64,000 bases of DNA from Aliidiomarina sp. (GCF_022565475.1 NZ_JAIUMR010000002.1:62001-126000), one strand, 5' to 3'; shown: positions 38,935 through 49,713, counted from the first letter of the stretch. Translations and numbers: made by a program. Notes: a model not told the origin generated them from the letters alone.

Positions 38935-40344
38935 ATGTCGATTCAGGCAATTATGGAACTTATCGAAGAAAATGAAGTTCGTTTTGTTGATCTCCGTTTT
39001 ACCGATACCAAAGGTAAAGAGCAGCACGTGACCATTCCAGTTTCTCAGATCGACGAAGACTTCTTCGAAGACGGCAAAATGTTTGATGGCTCGTCCATCG
39101 CCGGTTGGAAAGGTATCAACGAGTCGGACATGGTGTTGCAACCTGACCTGAATACAGCGGTTATGGATCCGTTTTCAGAAATTCCAACGCTGATCATCCG
39201 TTGTTCCATTCTTGAGCCAGATTCACGCATGGGCTATGACCGTGACCCACGCTCGATTGCCCAGCGTGCCGAAGAATACCTCGCGTCAACGGGTCTTGCA
39301 GACACCGTATTGATGGGCCCAGAGCCAGAATTCTTTATGTTTGATGACGTTCGTTTCCATACCGATATGAGCGGCTCGTTCTATAAAATCGATGATATCG
39401 AAGCGAAATGGAACTCGGGTAAGAGCTACGAAGGCGGTAACAAAGGTCATCGCCCAGGCGTGAAAGGTGGTTACTTCCCAGTGCCGCCAGTTGACTCGTC
39501 ACATGACATCCGCAGCGAAATGTGTGAAGTCATGGAAGAGATGGGTTTAGTCGTCGAAGCGCATCACCATGAGGTTGCGACTGCGGGTCAGAACGAAGTG
39601 GCGTGTAAATACAACACCCTGACCAACAAAGCCGACGAAATCCAGATTTTCAAATACGTGGTGCACAACGTTGCGCATGCCTATGGCAAGACCGCAACAT
39701 TTATGCCGAAGCCACTGGTCGGTGATAACGGCTCTGGGATGCACGTACACATGTCACTGGCCAAAGACGGTAAGAACCTGTTTGCCGGCGACAAATACGG
39801 CGGCTTGTCTGAAACCGCACTCTACTACATTGGCGGTATTATTAAGCACGCACGTGCATTGAACGCATTTACCAACCCAGGAACAAACTCGTATAAACGT
39901 TTGGTGCCAGGCTTTGAAGCGCCGGTCATGTTGGCTTACTCAGCACGGAACCGTTCAGCGTCGATTCGGATTCCATTGGTTTCCAACCCGAAAGGTCGCC
40001 GCATTGAAGCGCGCTTCCCGGATCCACTCGCGAACCCTTACCTTGCGTTTACCGCATTGTTAATGGCTGGCTTGGACGGTATTCAGAATAAAATCCACCC
40101 TGGCGATGCCATGGACAAGGATTTGTACGACTTGCCACCGGAAGAAGCAAAAGAAATTCCAACCGTGGCAAGCTCACTCGACATGGCTTTAGACGCACTT
40201 GAAAAAGACCATGACTTCTTGACGGTTGGCGGTGTCATGAGCAAAGACATGATCGATGCTTATATCGCACTGAAACGCAAAGAAGTTGAGCGTTTAGCCA
40301 TGACCGTGCACCCGATTGAGTTTGATATGTACTACTCAAGCTAA
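38935..40344 (+). CDS. glnA: Glutamine synthetase type I
   Basis: [35 protein letters not shown]; 469 aa; adenylylation-region motif [12 protein letters not shown]-like ([14 protein letters not shown]). Confidence 0.98.
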   Translation: MSIQAIMELIEENEVRFVDLRFTDTKGKEQHVTIPVSQIDEDFFEDGKMFDGSSIAGWKGINESDMVLQPDLNTAVMDPFSEIPTLIIRCSILEPDSRMGYDRDPRSIAQRAEEYLASTGLADTVLMGPEPEFFMFDDVRFHTDMSGSFYKIDDIEAKWNSGKSYEGGNKGHRPGVKGGYFPVPPVDSSHDIRSEMCEVMEEMGLVVEAHHHEVATAGQNEVACKYNTLTNKADEIQIFKYVVHNVAHAYGKTATFMPKPLVGDNGSGMHVHMSLAKDGKNLFAGDKYGGLSETALYYIGGIIKHARALNAFTNPGTNSYKRLVPGFEAPVMLAYSARNRSASIRIPLVSNPKGRRIEARFPDPLANPYLAFTALLMAGLDGIQNKIHPGDAMDKDLYDLPPEEAKEIPTVASSLDMALDALEKDHDFLTVGGVMSKDMIDAYIALKRKEVERLAMTVHPIEFDMYYSS

Positions 40345-40351
40345 GTTTGGA

Positions 40352-40383
40352 TAGCCCGGCCTCTCCCCGAGGCCGGGCTATTT
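40352..40383 (+). terminator. Intrinsic terminator after glnA
   Basis: TAGCCCGGCCTCTCCCCGAGGCCGGGCTATTT. Confidence 0.8.
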
Positions 40384-40401
40384 CGGTGCAACAATTGCCA
40401 T

Positions 40402-40420
40402 TTGCACCAAATTGGTGCAA
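40402..40420. promoter_or_regulatory. NtrC-binding site upstream of glnL
   Basis: TTGCACCAA-A-TTGGTGCAA, arms perfect. Confidence 0.8.
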
Positions 40421-40502
40421 ACTACTGCAATCGGCAGACTGCACCCATTTGTAAGTATTCCACCCTGCCGTCGTAGTTCTCGATTCACCCAGAGGATGAG
40501 CC

Positions 40503-41585
40503 ATGGCCCCAGCAATGTCCCCACAACTGACCGAAGCACTCGCTGATCAGCTCGTGACGGCGATTTTAGTACTCGATGGCCAACTCATAGTACGTTACGC
40601 GAATGCCGCGGCGGACGCGATTTTTGCCGCCAGTGCACGGCGCCTCGAAGGCACGCCGATCGATAGCCATCTGCGCTACAGCAGTTTTGATCTGGCCTTA
40701 TTGCCTGGGGTGTTGCAGTCGCAGCAAACACTGTCCGACAGCGATGTGACTTGGGTTTTTCACGACGGTAAAAGCGTCAACGTCGAACTCACGGCCTCAG
40801 TGGCCGAAGTTCCGAGTCAGGGTTTATCGATTCTGCTGGAAATGCGCCAAATCGATTTAATTCGCCGCATTAATCAAGAACAAACACAACAACATCAACT
40901 CGCGGCTGCGCAGCAACTGGTGCGCGGTTTGGCTCATGAGATTAAAAACCCACTCGGTGGATTGCGCGGCGCGGCACAATTACTCGACGCCGAGCTACCA
41001 GAGTCACAACGCGAATTTACGCAATTGATCATGGCGCAGGCCGATCGTTTGCGAAACCTCGTTGACCGTTTGCTCGGGCCGAACCGGCCGAGTGAGCGGC
41101 GCCAGACCAACATTCATGAGGTGTTGGCACGTGTGCTTGATTTGATTCAACTTGAATGTCCGGCCAGTGTTCGCATTCGCAAAGACTACGACCCGAGCGT
41201 GCCGCCATTGTGGATTAGCCCAGAGCAAATCGAACAGGTCTTACTGAATTTGGTGAAGAACGCGCTGGAAGCAGTCGGAAGTGCGGGTGAAATCGTCGTG
41301 CGCACGCGGGTCAGTCACCAAGAAACCATTTACGGCACGCGATACCGACAATGCCTGTTGATTACCGTGCACGATGACGGTCCCGGGGTGCCCGCTGAGT
41401 TGCGTGACACCTTGTTTTATCCCCTAGTGACTGGCCGCGAGAATGGTTCAGGCCTCGGGCTTTCCATTGCCCAGTCGTTGGTGCATCAACATGCAGGTAA
41501 GATTGAAGTGAGTAGCCGTCCACAGTTGACCGAGTTCACCGTGTATTTACCCTATCAAGGTCCGGAAGTGGAGGAAACGTCATGA
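40503..41585 (+). CDS. glnL: Nitrogen regulation histidine kinase NtrB
   Basis: GLAHEIKNPLGGLRGAAQLL H-box; PAS domain; precedes ntrC. Confidence 0.95.
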   Translation: MAPAMSPQLTEALADQLVTAILVLDGQLIVRYANAAADAIFAASARRLEGTPIDSHLRYSSFDLALLPGVLQSQQTLSDSDVTWVFHDGKSVNVELTASVAEVPSQGLSILLEMRQIDLIRRINQEQTQQHQLAAAQQLVRGLAHEIKNPLGGLRGAAQLLDAELPESQREFTQLIMAQADRLRNLVDRLLGPNRPSERRQTNIHEVLARVLDLIQLECPASVRIRKDYDPSVPPLWISPEQIEQVLLNLVKNALEAVGSAGEIVVRTRVSHQETIYGTRYRQCLLITVHDDGPGVPAELRDTLFYPLVTGRENGSGLGLSIAQSLVHQHAGKIEVSSRPQLTEFTVYLPYQGPEVEETS

Positions 41586-42982
41586 GCACCTATCAGGTCT
41601 GGATCGTTGACGATGACAGCTCTATTCGCTGGGTGCTAGAGCGCGCATTTAATGCCGCGAACGATTGGCAGCCGCGCGTGTTTTCGGACCCTGCGGCGTT
41701 TCTTGCAGCTTTGCAACCGGCATGTGCCGAACGTGCGCCAGACTTAGTGATTACCGACGTAAAAATGCCTGGCATCGACGGCATGCAGGTTTTGCAGCAA
41801 TTACAGGAACGCTGGCCGGACTTACCAGTGATTGTCATGACTGCGCACTCGGATCTCGACAGTGCCGTGAAAGCCTTTAAGGGCGGGGCGTTCGAATATA
41901 TTCCTAAGCCTTTCGACCTCAATGAAGTCCTTGCCATCGCTGGTCGGGCGGTCAAACTGAAACAGCAAGCGACCCAACCCGAGCCGATAGAACGTGGAAA
42001 AGACACTGGCATGATTGGCGAGTCGCCAGCCATGCAGGAAGTGTTCCGTGCCATTGGCCGCCTTTCCCGTTCATCCGTGACGGTTTTAATTACCGGTCAA
42101 ACCGGCACTGGTAAAGAGCTTGTCGCGCGCGCTTTACACGATCATAGTCCGCGTGCGGAACAACCGTTTGTTGCGTTAAATATGGCAGCCATTCCGGGTG
42201 AGCTGATTGAGTCCGAGTTGTTTGGGCACGAAAAAGGTGCATTTACCGGTGCGCAAGCACGCCGACCGGGGCGTTTTCAACAAGCTAATGGTGGGACACT
42301 CTTTCTCGATGAAATTGGTGATATGCCGTTAGCGGTGCAAACGCGTTTGTTACGCGCATTGGCGGAAGGCCAGTTCTATCCGGTTGGCAGTCATCAGTTG
42401 GTGAGCGTCGACGTGCGCGTGATTGCAGCGACCCATATCGATTTGCGCAAAGCCATTGCTGAAGGCACGTTTCGTGAAGACTTGTATCACCGTCTCAACG
42501 TCATTCATTTGCGTTTGCCAACGTTGGCCGAGCGGCGCAGTGATATTGCCGCCTTGACGGAACATTTTTTAGCAAGCGCTGCCGAAGAATTGCAGATGTC
42601 ACCCAAGCGGTTAACCGCAGACGCCTTGGCTCGACTTGAACAGGCGCAATGGCCAGGTAACGTGCGCCAACTTGAAAACGTGTGTCGCTGGCTGACGGTA
42701 ATGGCCAGTGGCGATGTGGTCGATACGGATGAGTTGCCCGCCTTAACTTTTGCTGCCGACGACGAGCCGGTCACCGAGTGGCGTGACGGGCTTCGCCATG
42801 AATTACAGCAGGTCTTTGCCACCGATGCGGATTACGCTGAATTTGCGCAAGAGCTGGAACAGATCGCCATCGACGAGGCCCTCAAGATCACGTCAGGGCA
42901 CCGCCAGCAAGCGGCGGCGAAGCTGGGTTGGGGGCGCAATACGCTGACCCGAAAGCTGGCTCGCAACAGCACCAAGGACTAG
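41582..42982 (+). CDS. glnG: Nitrogen regulation response regulator NtrC
   Basis: VWIVDDDSSIRWVLERAF; GESPAMQEVFRAIGRLSRSSVTVLITGQTGTGKELVARALH; GAFTGA; Fis HTH. Confidence 0.97.
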   Translation: MSTYQVWIVDDDSSIRWVLERAFNAANDWQPRVFSDPAAFLAALQPACAERAPDLVITDVKMPGIDGMQVLQQLQERWPDLPVIVMTAHSDLDSAVKAFKGGAFEYIPKPFDLNEVLAIAGRAVKLKQQATQPEPIERGKDTGMIGESPAMQEVFRAIGRLSRSSVTVLITGQTGTGKELVARALHDHSPRAEQPFVALNMAAIPGELIESELFGHEKGAFTGAQARRPGRFQQANGGTLFLDEIGDMPLAVQTRLLRALAEGQFYPVGSHQLVSVDVRVIAATHIDLRKAIAEGTFREDLYHRLNVIHLRLPTLAERRSDIAALTEHFLASAAEELQMSPKRLTADALARLEQAQWPGNVRQLENVCRWLTVMASGDVVDTDELPALTFAADDEPVTEWRDGLRHELQQVFATDADYAEFAQELEQIAIDEALKITSGHRQQAAAKLGWGRNTLTRKLARNSTKD

Positions 42983-43000
42983 TCTTTACAATTGTAAAGA
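42983..43000. promoter_or_regulatory. Perfect 18-bp palindrome TCTTTACAATTGTAAAGA (shared operator, copy 2)
   Basis: Directly follows the glnG stop, upstream of the CpxR-like gene; 17/18 match to 27492-27509. Confidence 0.75.
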
Positions 43001-43073
43001 AGGTGCAAATGCACTCGCGCTGGAATGTAAAGACGCTAGATTGTTTGTACGACAACAGAAAAGGATACATCCC

Positions 43074-43769
43074 GTGGTACATATCTTACTCATTGATGAC
43101 GATCGTGATTTGGGCAGCATGTTGACCGACGTGTTTTTACGCGAAGGTATTAAAGTGACCCATGTCGAAGACGGTAAAGCAGGGCTTGCGCGCGCAAGTT
43201 CCGAATCGTTTGCGCTCATCTTGCTGGATATTATGCTGCCGGAGATTGACGGTTTACAGGTACTCAAGCAACTCCGTCAGAGCGGGGTTGAGACCCCAGT
43301 TTTAATGTTGACCGCTCGCGGTGATGACGTTGACCGCGTCGTCGGTTTGGAGTTAGGTGCGGATGATTATCTGCCGAAACCTTTCTATCCGCGGGAGTTG
43401 ATTGCCCGTGTCAAAGCACTGTTGCGTCGCAGCAAGAGCCAAGACAGTAAACCTGTGGTGGAGAAGCTTCGCTTTGCCGGCTTTGAGCTCGACGTCACCA
43501 ATGCAACGGCGACCTGTGACGACGCCGAACTGACCTTAACACCGACGGAATTTGAGGTGCTGCGCCAATTGGTCATGCACCATGGTCAGCTCGTCACCAA
43601 AGAAATGCTGTCTGCGCAAGTGCTAGGCCGTCAACTGGGGCCGTTTGATCGCTCGCTAGACGTTCATATTAGTAATATCCGGAAGAAATTACCCACCCAT
43701 CCAGACCGCATCCAAACCGTGCGTGGTCGCGGGTATCGCGTCATGGAACCTGAGCTGTTGGAATCGTAA
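43074..43769 (+). CDS. OmpR-family response regulator (CpxR-like)
   Basis: GTG start VVHILLIDDDRDLGSMLTDVF; LDIMLPEIDGLQVLKQLR; C-terminal wHTH RSLDVHISNIRKKL. Confidence 0.9.
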   Translation: MVHILLIDDDRDLGSMLTDVFLREGIKVTHVEDGKAGLARASSESFALILLDIMLPEIDGLQVLKQLRQSGVETPVLMLTARGDDVDRVVGLELGADDYLPKPFYPRELIARVKALLRRSKSQDSKPVVEKLRFAGFELDVTNATATCDDAELTLTPTEFEVLRQLVMHHGQLVTKEMLSAQVLGRQLGPFDRSLDVHISNIRKKLPTHPDRIQTVRGRGYRVMEPELLES

Positions 43770-43772
43770 ATT

Positions 43773-45137
43773 ATGGTTGAACGCCGCACGCGGTGGTATC
43801 AGTCGCTGACCTTTCGGCTCCTGACCGTCTTTTGGTTTTTAATTACCTTGACCGCAGCGGCGGCGTTTGCGGCCATTCTCTATTTAGCCCGACCGCCCGG
43901 CCCAGAGCCGATGAGCGCCGAATTTGATCGAGCGCTCACGCCTATTTTAACCCACCCATCCAGTGCTGGACTGCTGCAACCAGGTCGGTTGCTGGTTGGT
44001 CAATATCGTTTAATCGCAATTAGCCGAGGCGACCTTGAGTTTGTACCAGGGATGTCGCAAATGGAATTAGCCGCGGCCATGCAGGTGTATGAGAGCCCCG
44101 AGCCGGTGCAGATGGTGGTCGGTGACAGCGTCTATGCGGGACCGCTAGCAAGTAACGAAGGCTTTGTGGTGATTAGTCGCCCAGCGACAGCCGCCGAGCT
44201 GCAGGCGATTCAGGAAAGTCAGGAAGACCGTGATTTCTTGCCTCGGCTGGCGCTGTTTTCAGTGATTGCATCGTTCTTAGGTGCTTTGATTCTCGGTTGG
44301 TGGTTCGTGCGGCCACTCAAGCAACTGCGCAATGCCACGCGCGAAGTTGCTGCTGGTGCCGCAGAGCCCGACTTAAAACGTTTGCCCCGTCGTCGCGATG
44401 AGCTTGGCGAGCTGGCGCGTACGTTGAAGCGTACCGCGCTCGATTTAGCCACCTCAAGAGACGCCCAGCGCCGTTTGTTGAGTGACGTCTCCCACGAACT
44501 GCGCTCGCCAGTTGGACGCTTGCAAGTGGCGCTCGATTTATTGGAAACGCCAGAGCTGCGCCAAAACCGTAACTTCAAACAATTGCACAAAGACATCTAT
44601 CGTTTGGGTACCATTATTGACTCCATTTTATGGCTGTCACGCTTGGAAAATGGCCTCGAGAAGTTAGTGAAAGACGAAGTCGATGTGGTGAAGCTTTTAA
44701 AGGAGCTGAAAGACGACCTCGATTACTTCTATATTGCCCAACTTGGCGATGACCAATGGCACGGGCAAATTGTTTTGCCAACCAACGAGCTACCGACGGT
44801 TGCTACCGACCCGGTGCTGTTGCGTATGATCGTTGAGAATCTCGTGCGCAATGCATTCCAATATGGCCCGCAAGACGGCGTCGTCGAGATTTCGGCTACG
44901 GCAAGAGGAGAAGATTTTGCTTTAACGATTCGTGATCACGGACCGGGCGCACCAGAAGAAAAGCTGGCGAAACTATTCGAACCCTTCTATCGCGCCGACA
45001 CATCACGCCACCACGGCACCGGCGTCGGCCTTGGACTAGCCCTTTGTCAGCGCGCAGTCGCTATCCTTGATGGCGACATTCACGCCCGCAACCACCCCGA
45101 AGGCGGCCTCGAAATCACCGTCAGCTTCCCCCGCTAA
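43773..45137 (+). CDS. Sensor histidine kinase (CpxA-like)
   Basis: Two TM, HAMP, LLSDVSHELRSPVGRLQVALDL, HATPase DHGPGAPEEKLAKLFEPFYR. Confidence 0.9.
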   Translation: MVERRTRWYQSLTFRLLTVFWFLITLTAAAAFAAILYLARPPGPEPMSAEFDRALTPILTHPSSAGLLQPGRLLVGQYRLIAISRGDLEFVPGMSQMELAAAMQVYESPEPVQMVVGDSVYAGPLASNEGFVVISRPATAAELQAIQESQEDRDFLPRLALFSVIASFLGALILGWWFVRPLKQLRNATREVAAGAAEPDLKRLPRRRDELGELARTLKRTALDLATSRDAQRRLLSDVSHELRSPVGRLQVALDLLETPELRQNRNFKQLHKDIYRLGTIIDSILWLSRLENGLEKLVKDEVDVVKLLKELKDDLDYFYIAQLGDDQWHGQIVLPTNELPTVATDPVLLRMIVENLVRNAFQYGPQDGVVEISATARGEDFALTIRDHGPGAPEEKLAKLFEPFYRADTSRHHGTGVGLGLALCQRAVAILDGDIHARNHPEGGLEITVSFPR

Positions 45138-45177
45138 TCTTGTCATCGCCCCGCATTCACGTACAATCGCAAAAACA

Positions 45178-45221
45178 TTCTGGCTCGGAGCCGCAATAGG
45201 TTTTGCGGCTCCGAGCCAGAA
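45178..45221. repeat. Dispersed palindromic element, copy 2 (perfect 19-bp stem)
   Basis: TTCTGGCTCGGAGCCGCAA-taggtt-TTGCGGCTCCGAGCCAGAA. Confidence 0.8.
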
Positions 45222-45247
45222 CGGTAAGTTACTGAAAAGGAAGGGTT

Positions 45248-46282
45248 ATGGATTTGCGTCAATTAGCAGGTGAGGTTTTGGCTGAACGGCCGTTGGATAC
45301 GGATCCGGCGTGGTCGCAGTGGTCTTTGTCCAGTCTTACGCGCTTCTATCGGCACATTGAGCACGGCGAATTTATCAGCCGTGACGGTAAGGAAATCCAT
45401 TATGGCTTGTGCCGCCCGAACGAGGCGAATGCTTGGGTTGTTATTTCTCCAGGCAGGGTCGAATCCTACATAAAATATCAGGAAGTGGCGCTTGAACTCG
45501 TTGCCGCCGGTTATGCAGTGGCGATGATCGACCATCGTGGTCAAGGCCATTCCAGTCGCTTAACCACAAACCCGCAGCAAGGTCATGTCGGTCAATTTAT
45601 TGATTATGCCGAGGACTTTGCGGAGTGGCTTGACCATCTCCGTGGCCATTTTCAAGCGCAACCGGTATTCCTCTTGGCGCATTCGATGGGTGGCGCTATT
45701 AGCATGCTTTACCTGCAGCAAGTGGCCGGCCGCAAAGGTTACCAACCCTCACCATTTAGCAAAGCAGCGCTCAGCGCACCGATGATGGGGATTAACACCG
45801 CACCGTGGCCGTTATGGCTGGCAAAACCTATGACTCGGTCACTCGCTGCACTGAATCAGCTCTTGTCACCGAAACGCTATTGGTATGCCCCCGGTACTGG
45901 CGACTACGCAACCGAACCCTTTGCGATTAACCGCCTGTCCCACAGCGAAGCGCGATACCATTGGTTTTCACAAATGTACACGGACTTACCGGCAATTAAA
46001 GTTGGTGGGCCGACCAATCATTGGGTCGCCGAAGGTGTCGCTGCGGCCGACGAAGTGGTGCGCCTCGCCCATCGAGTCGAGATACCTGTGCTGTTACTCC
46101 AAGGCGATCAAGACATCATCGTTGCCGCCGAGCCACAGAAGCGCTTTATTGATCAATTACCGAACCCGCAAAGCCGTTTAGAACCGGTCGCGGGTGCGAA
46201 ACATGAAATTTTAATGGAAACCGATGCCATTCGAGCTCCGGCCATCGCAGCCGTTATGACTTTCTTTCAGGACGACGCCTAA
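45248..46282 (+). CDS. pldB: Alpha/beta hydrolase, lysophospholipase L2-like
   Basis: [32 protein letters not shown]-terminal [14 protein letters not shown]. Confidence 0.85.
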   Translation: MDLRQLAGEVLAERPLDTDPAWSQWSLSSLTRFYRHIEHGEFISRDGKEIHYGLCRPNEANAWVVISPGRVESYIKYQEVALELVAAGYAVAMIDHRGQGHSSRLTTNPQQGHVGQFIDYAEDFAEWLDHLRGHFQAQPVFLLAHSMGGAISMLYLQQVAGRKGYQPSPFSKAALSAPMMGINTAPWPLWLAKPMTRSLAALNQLLSPKRYWYAPGTGDYATEPFAINRLSHSEARYHWFSQMYTDLPAIKVGGPTNHWVAEGVAAADEVVRLAHRVEIPVLLLQGDQDIIVAAEPQKRFIDQLPNPQSRLEPVAGAKHEILMETDAIRAPAIAAVMTFFQDDA

Positions 46283-46743
46283 AGCCCGCCAGCGAAACCA
46301 AGCTGGCGCCAAGCTTCATAACTGACCAAAGCTACCGTGTTGGACAGGTTCAGTGAACGATTATTCGGCATCATCGGCACACGCAAGCGCTGCTGCGGTG
46401 CGATTTGTTCCATGACCTCCGGCGGCAAGCCACTGGTCTCTGAGCCAAACAGCAAAACATCACCGGCTTGAAACGGTGCGTCGGTGTAATTCACCGAGCC
46501 TTTGGTGGTGATGGCAAAAATGCGATGACCGGAAAATTTAGCGGCAAACGCGGCGAAATTAGGATAGCGCTCAACCCGACTTAAATCATGATAATCCAGA
46601 CCCGCCCGGCGTAATTTCTTCTCTTCAAAGTCAAAGCCCAACGGTTCAATTAAATGCAACGTACAGCCGTTATTCGCCACCAGACGAATAACATTGCCAG
46701 TGTTCGCCGGCATGACGGGCGTATGCAGAACAATGTGAAACAT
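46279..46743 (-). CDS. trmL: tRNA (cytidine(34)-2'-O)-methyltransferase (SPOUT)
   Basis: [54 protein letters not shown]. Confidence 0.96.
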   Translation of the reverse strand: MFHIVLHTPVMPANTGNVIRLVANNGCTLHLIEPLGFDFEEKKLRRAGLDYHDLSRVERYPNFAAFAAKFSGHRIFAITTKGSVNYTDAPFQAGDVLLFGSETSGLPPEVMEQIAPQQRLRVPMMPNNRSLNLSNTVALVSYEAWRQLGFAGGL

Positions 46744-46991
46744 TTTTTTCTCCGTGATGAAAGGCGGGCTCGCCGATACTGAAAAAATAAATCAGTCCGT
46801 CGCAGAAGTACTTAGCGAAAACACAGGCAGATTATAGCCCGAATTCACGGAATGGCGGTGAAGTTTTGTGGTTGGCAGCCGATAAAATCAGTAAGAACAA
46901 TAACGTTCGTTAAGTTTTGTAAATCAAAGGTTGTCTAGTGCACTTTTTTCATGTTGAATAGCAAGAAAGTGACACAAATTGTCGCAACCGG

Positions 46992-49709
46992 ATGAAGGAA
47001 GTTGTACTTACTGTGACGTATAATTCTCGAACTGCTGCCAGTGCTGCGTATTACTTTGCTGCGTTAACCGCAGTGCTGCTCGGTCTTATCGGTTCGTTTT
47101 TCCACTTCAGTGTCTCTCAGCAAACGCTCATCGACATTATTCCGATGCGCACAACTGCGGCTGTATTGGTCACAGGACTAGCCTTCTTAATTGCAGCCCG
47201 TCGTCATTCAATTATTCTAATTGTGCTTGGTGTTGGCTTTATGGCCTTAGCGGCCATATCGCTCTACGTCAATCTGACGAGTGGCCGTCTAGATGTTCGC
47301 GAATACTTTGCTTGGGTCATTGTTGCCGTTGCGATTCACCTCTTCCTACTCGGTCTTTCCTTTGCATTAAGCTTAAAATGGCGTTGGGTTAGACAGCTTT
47401 GGAAGTTTACCGGTTGGCTTTCATTGGCAATAGCCATCGCCATTATAGTCTACAGCTGGATTCCCAATACGACCCACTCGTACGCACCGGGCTCGGTCAT
47501 TTTCATTGCCGTCGCGTTGATGATGTTGCTGACGTGCATCATGATGCTGATTCGCGCCCATTGGTACCGCGAGCCCCTGTTCTTTGACCGAAAATTATTA
47601 ACACCTTCGGTGGTTGTCAGCTTAATCACCTTACTCGTTTGGTTTTCACTCTCTGCCGCAGCAGTGCGTGATGTCAATGAACGCGGGCAAATCCTACAAG
47701 GGCAAATAGCCAGTCAAATTGATAGTCAACTGATTGAGTTACGGGACGCCTTAAAACGCGTCGCTAGTTTTAAGAACGCGGAAGATCTCGAAGTTTTTCG
47801 TCATGATTCCGAGCTGTTATTACGCGACTTCCCTGCCGCGCTAGGAATTAGTGTGCACTCGGGGTCGGGTGATTTTGTTTATTTAGTTCATGCGCAAAAT
47901 CGAGCCTGTGAAGTCGATTTGCGGGTGCTTGCGATACCGCCGACCAATTGGCTCCGAAGTCAAATGGGGCAAGAGGCTTACTCAATGTCGGCAACGTCCG
48001 TGATGGCGGAGCGACCGGTACTGTTTTTCACCGCTCCAATTATCAGTCCAAACGTCGAGCAAAATCAGCAGGCGACCATGGCGGTCGATCTACGCGCCTT
48101 GTTAGATTTTGAAACGGTCGAATTCCTCAAGGCGTTTTCGGTCTATACAGAAATTGCCCCGAATATTATTTTGCCTGCGAATACGGTTCCGTTTCATGTC
48201 ATTACCAATGACCACTTTCACCAAATGCACCCGTTCTCGATCGAACATGCGTATCAAATTCTGGATGCACCGCTCAACTTTTACGTGACCTTGCATGATA
48301 CTGACGAGTTGTGGCGCAGCGCCCGGGTCAATAAGCTCGTGTTTCTGATTGGCGGCCTGGTCTCATTCTTATTAGTGATTGTCATCGACGCCAATAATCG
48401 TTTGCGCCAAGAAGAAGTGAAACTTAAACAACTCGCGACCTTTGATGGGGTCACCAATTTGATTCGTCGCGATGTTTTTGAACAAGAGCTTGCTCTGCAG
48501 TACAGCATCAGTGAAGACATTGCGACAACCTACGTCCTGTTCATCGACCTTGATGGCTTTAAAACCGTCAACGATACGCTCGGGTTGAAGGCCGGCAATC
48601 ATATTCTCCATGAGACCGGGAACCGAATCAAAGCCTTGTTACCGACCGAAGCGATTGTTTCACGCTTCAGTAGCGACGAATTCGTGGTCATGGTGAAACA
48701 TACCAATAAAGCATTGATCACCAAGTTGGCCGGCGCTTTTCAACGTGAACTAAGACGCCCCTACGTCATTGATGACGTCGAAGTTGTCATTTCAGCAAGC
48801 ATTGGCGTTGCGCAAGCGAGTGTGCGCAACGACAGCGCCGATGAGCTCATTCAGCGTGCAGATATCGCCATGACTGAGGCGAAAACCGCGGGCGGGAACA
48901 CAACAACCTGGTTCCGTAAAGACATGTTGGCGAGCTATAACGAACGCTTGCGCCTGCGCACACGGATTCAGCAGGGTTTGAACAATGATGAATTCCGCGT
49001 CCATTATCAGCCTATCGTCAGCACCAAATCTGGGGAAATCTCAGGTTTCGAAGCACTTGCACGTTGGCCGCAAAACGACGGCAGCATGATTTCGCCCGGT
49101 GTTTTTATTCCCGTCACTGAACAAACCGGCCAAATCGTCGAACTCACCGAACAAATATTGGCCATGGTCAGTGCCGATATTCCACGCCTTGCCGCTATAG
49201 GGGGCGAAGAGCGCACCTATGTATCGGTGAATATTTCACCGCTCTGTTTTACTCGCGGTATCGTTATTGAATTGCTTAAAGAGATTCACCTGCAAGCGAA
49301 AGAATCCAATGTGGTGCTGCAAATCGAAGTGACAGAAAGTTTGTTCCTCGATGACAAAATTACCGCCAAAGCCACCCTTGAAGCGTTACGCGACTCCGGT
49401 ATTCAAGTCGCCATCGACGACTTTGGTACCGGTTATTCCAGTTTAAGTTTGCTTTATAAGCTGCCTGTTGATGTAATTAAGATCGATCGCGCCTTCATTA
49501 GTGACCTGACACCGGGCTCCGATGCGTTTAAAGTGGCGGATGCCGCCATTACACTTGCATTGAACCTCAACAAGGTGGTCGTGGTCGAAGGTATAGAAAC
49601 AGAAGAGCAACTGAAATTCTGTCGCGAGAAACAATGCCATGCCATGCAAGGGTTTTATTTTTATAAGCCCGAGCCGCTGGCGGTCTTAATGAACATGCAA
49701 CACAGGTAA
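46992..49709 (+). CDS. Membrane GGDEF-EAL protein with degenerate GGDEF (SSDEF) and apparently intact EAL
   Basis: Multiple N-terminal TM; SRFSSDEFVVMV; GFEALARWPQ; DDFGTGYSSLSLLYKLPVDVIKIDRAFI. Confidence 0.9.
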   Translation: MKEVVLTVTYNSRTAASAAYYFAALTAVLLGLIGSFFHFSVSQQTLIDIIPMRTTAAVLVTGLAFLIAARRHSIILIVLGVGFMALAAISLYVNLTSGRLDVREYFAWVIVAVAIHLFLLGLSFALSLKWRWVRQLWKFTGWLSLAIAIAIIVYSWIPNTTHSYAPGSVIFIAVALMMLLTCIMMLIRAHWYREPLFFDRKLLTPSVVVSLITLLVWFSLSAAAVRDVNERGQILQGQIASQIDSQLIELRDALKRVASFKNAEDLEVFRHDSELLLRDFPAALGISVHSGSGDFVYLVHAQNRACEVDLRVLAIPPTNWLRSQMGQEAYSMSATSVMAERPVLFFTAPIISPNVEQNQQATMAVDLRALLDFETVEFLKAFSVYTEIAPNIILPANTVPFHVITNDHFHQMHPFSIEHAYQILDAPLNFYVTLHDTDELWRSARVNKLVFLIGGLVSFLLVIVIDANNRLRQEEVKLKQLATFDGVTNLIRRDVFEQELALQYSISEDIATTYVLFIDLDGFKTVNDTLGLKAGNHILHETGNRIKALLPTEAIVSRFSSDEFVVMVKHTNKALITKLAGAFQRELRRPYVIDDVEVVISASIGVAQASVRNDSADELIQRADIAMTEAKTAGGNTTTWFRKDMLASYNERLRLRTRIQQGLNNDEFRVHYQPIVSTKSGEISGFEALARWPQNDGSMISPGVFIPVTEQTGQIVELTEQILAMVSADIPRLAAIGGEERTYVSVNISPLCFTRGIVIELLKEIHLQAKESNVVLQIEVTESLFLDDKITAKATLEALRDSGIQVAIDDFGTGYSSLSLLYKLPVDVIKIDRAFISDLTPGSDAFKVADAAITLALNLNKVVVVEGIETEEQLKFCREKQCHAMQGFYFYKPEPLAVLMNMQHR

Positions 49710-49713
49710 CCGA

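Noticed and set aside
46960-46985. GACACAAATTGTCGC motif upstream of the GGDEF-EAL gene as relative of the 51413 palindrome
   Set aside because: Only loosely similar; the match is explained by AT-rich promoter composition.
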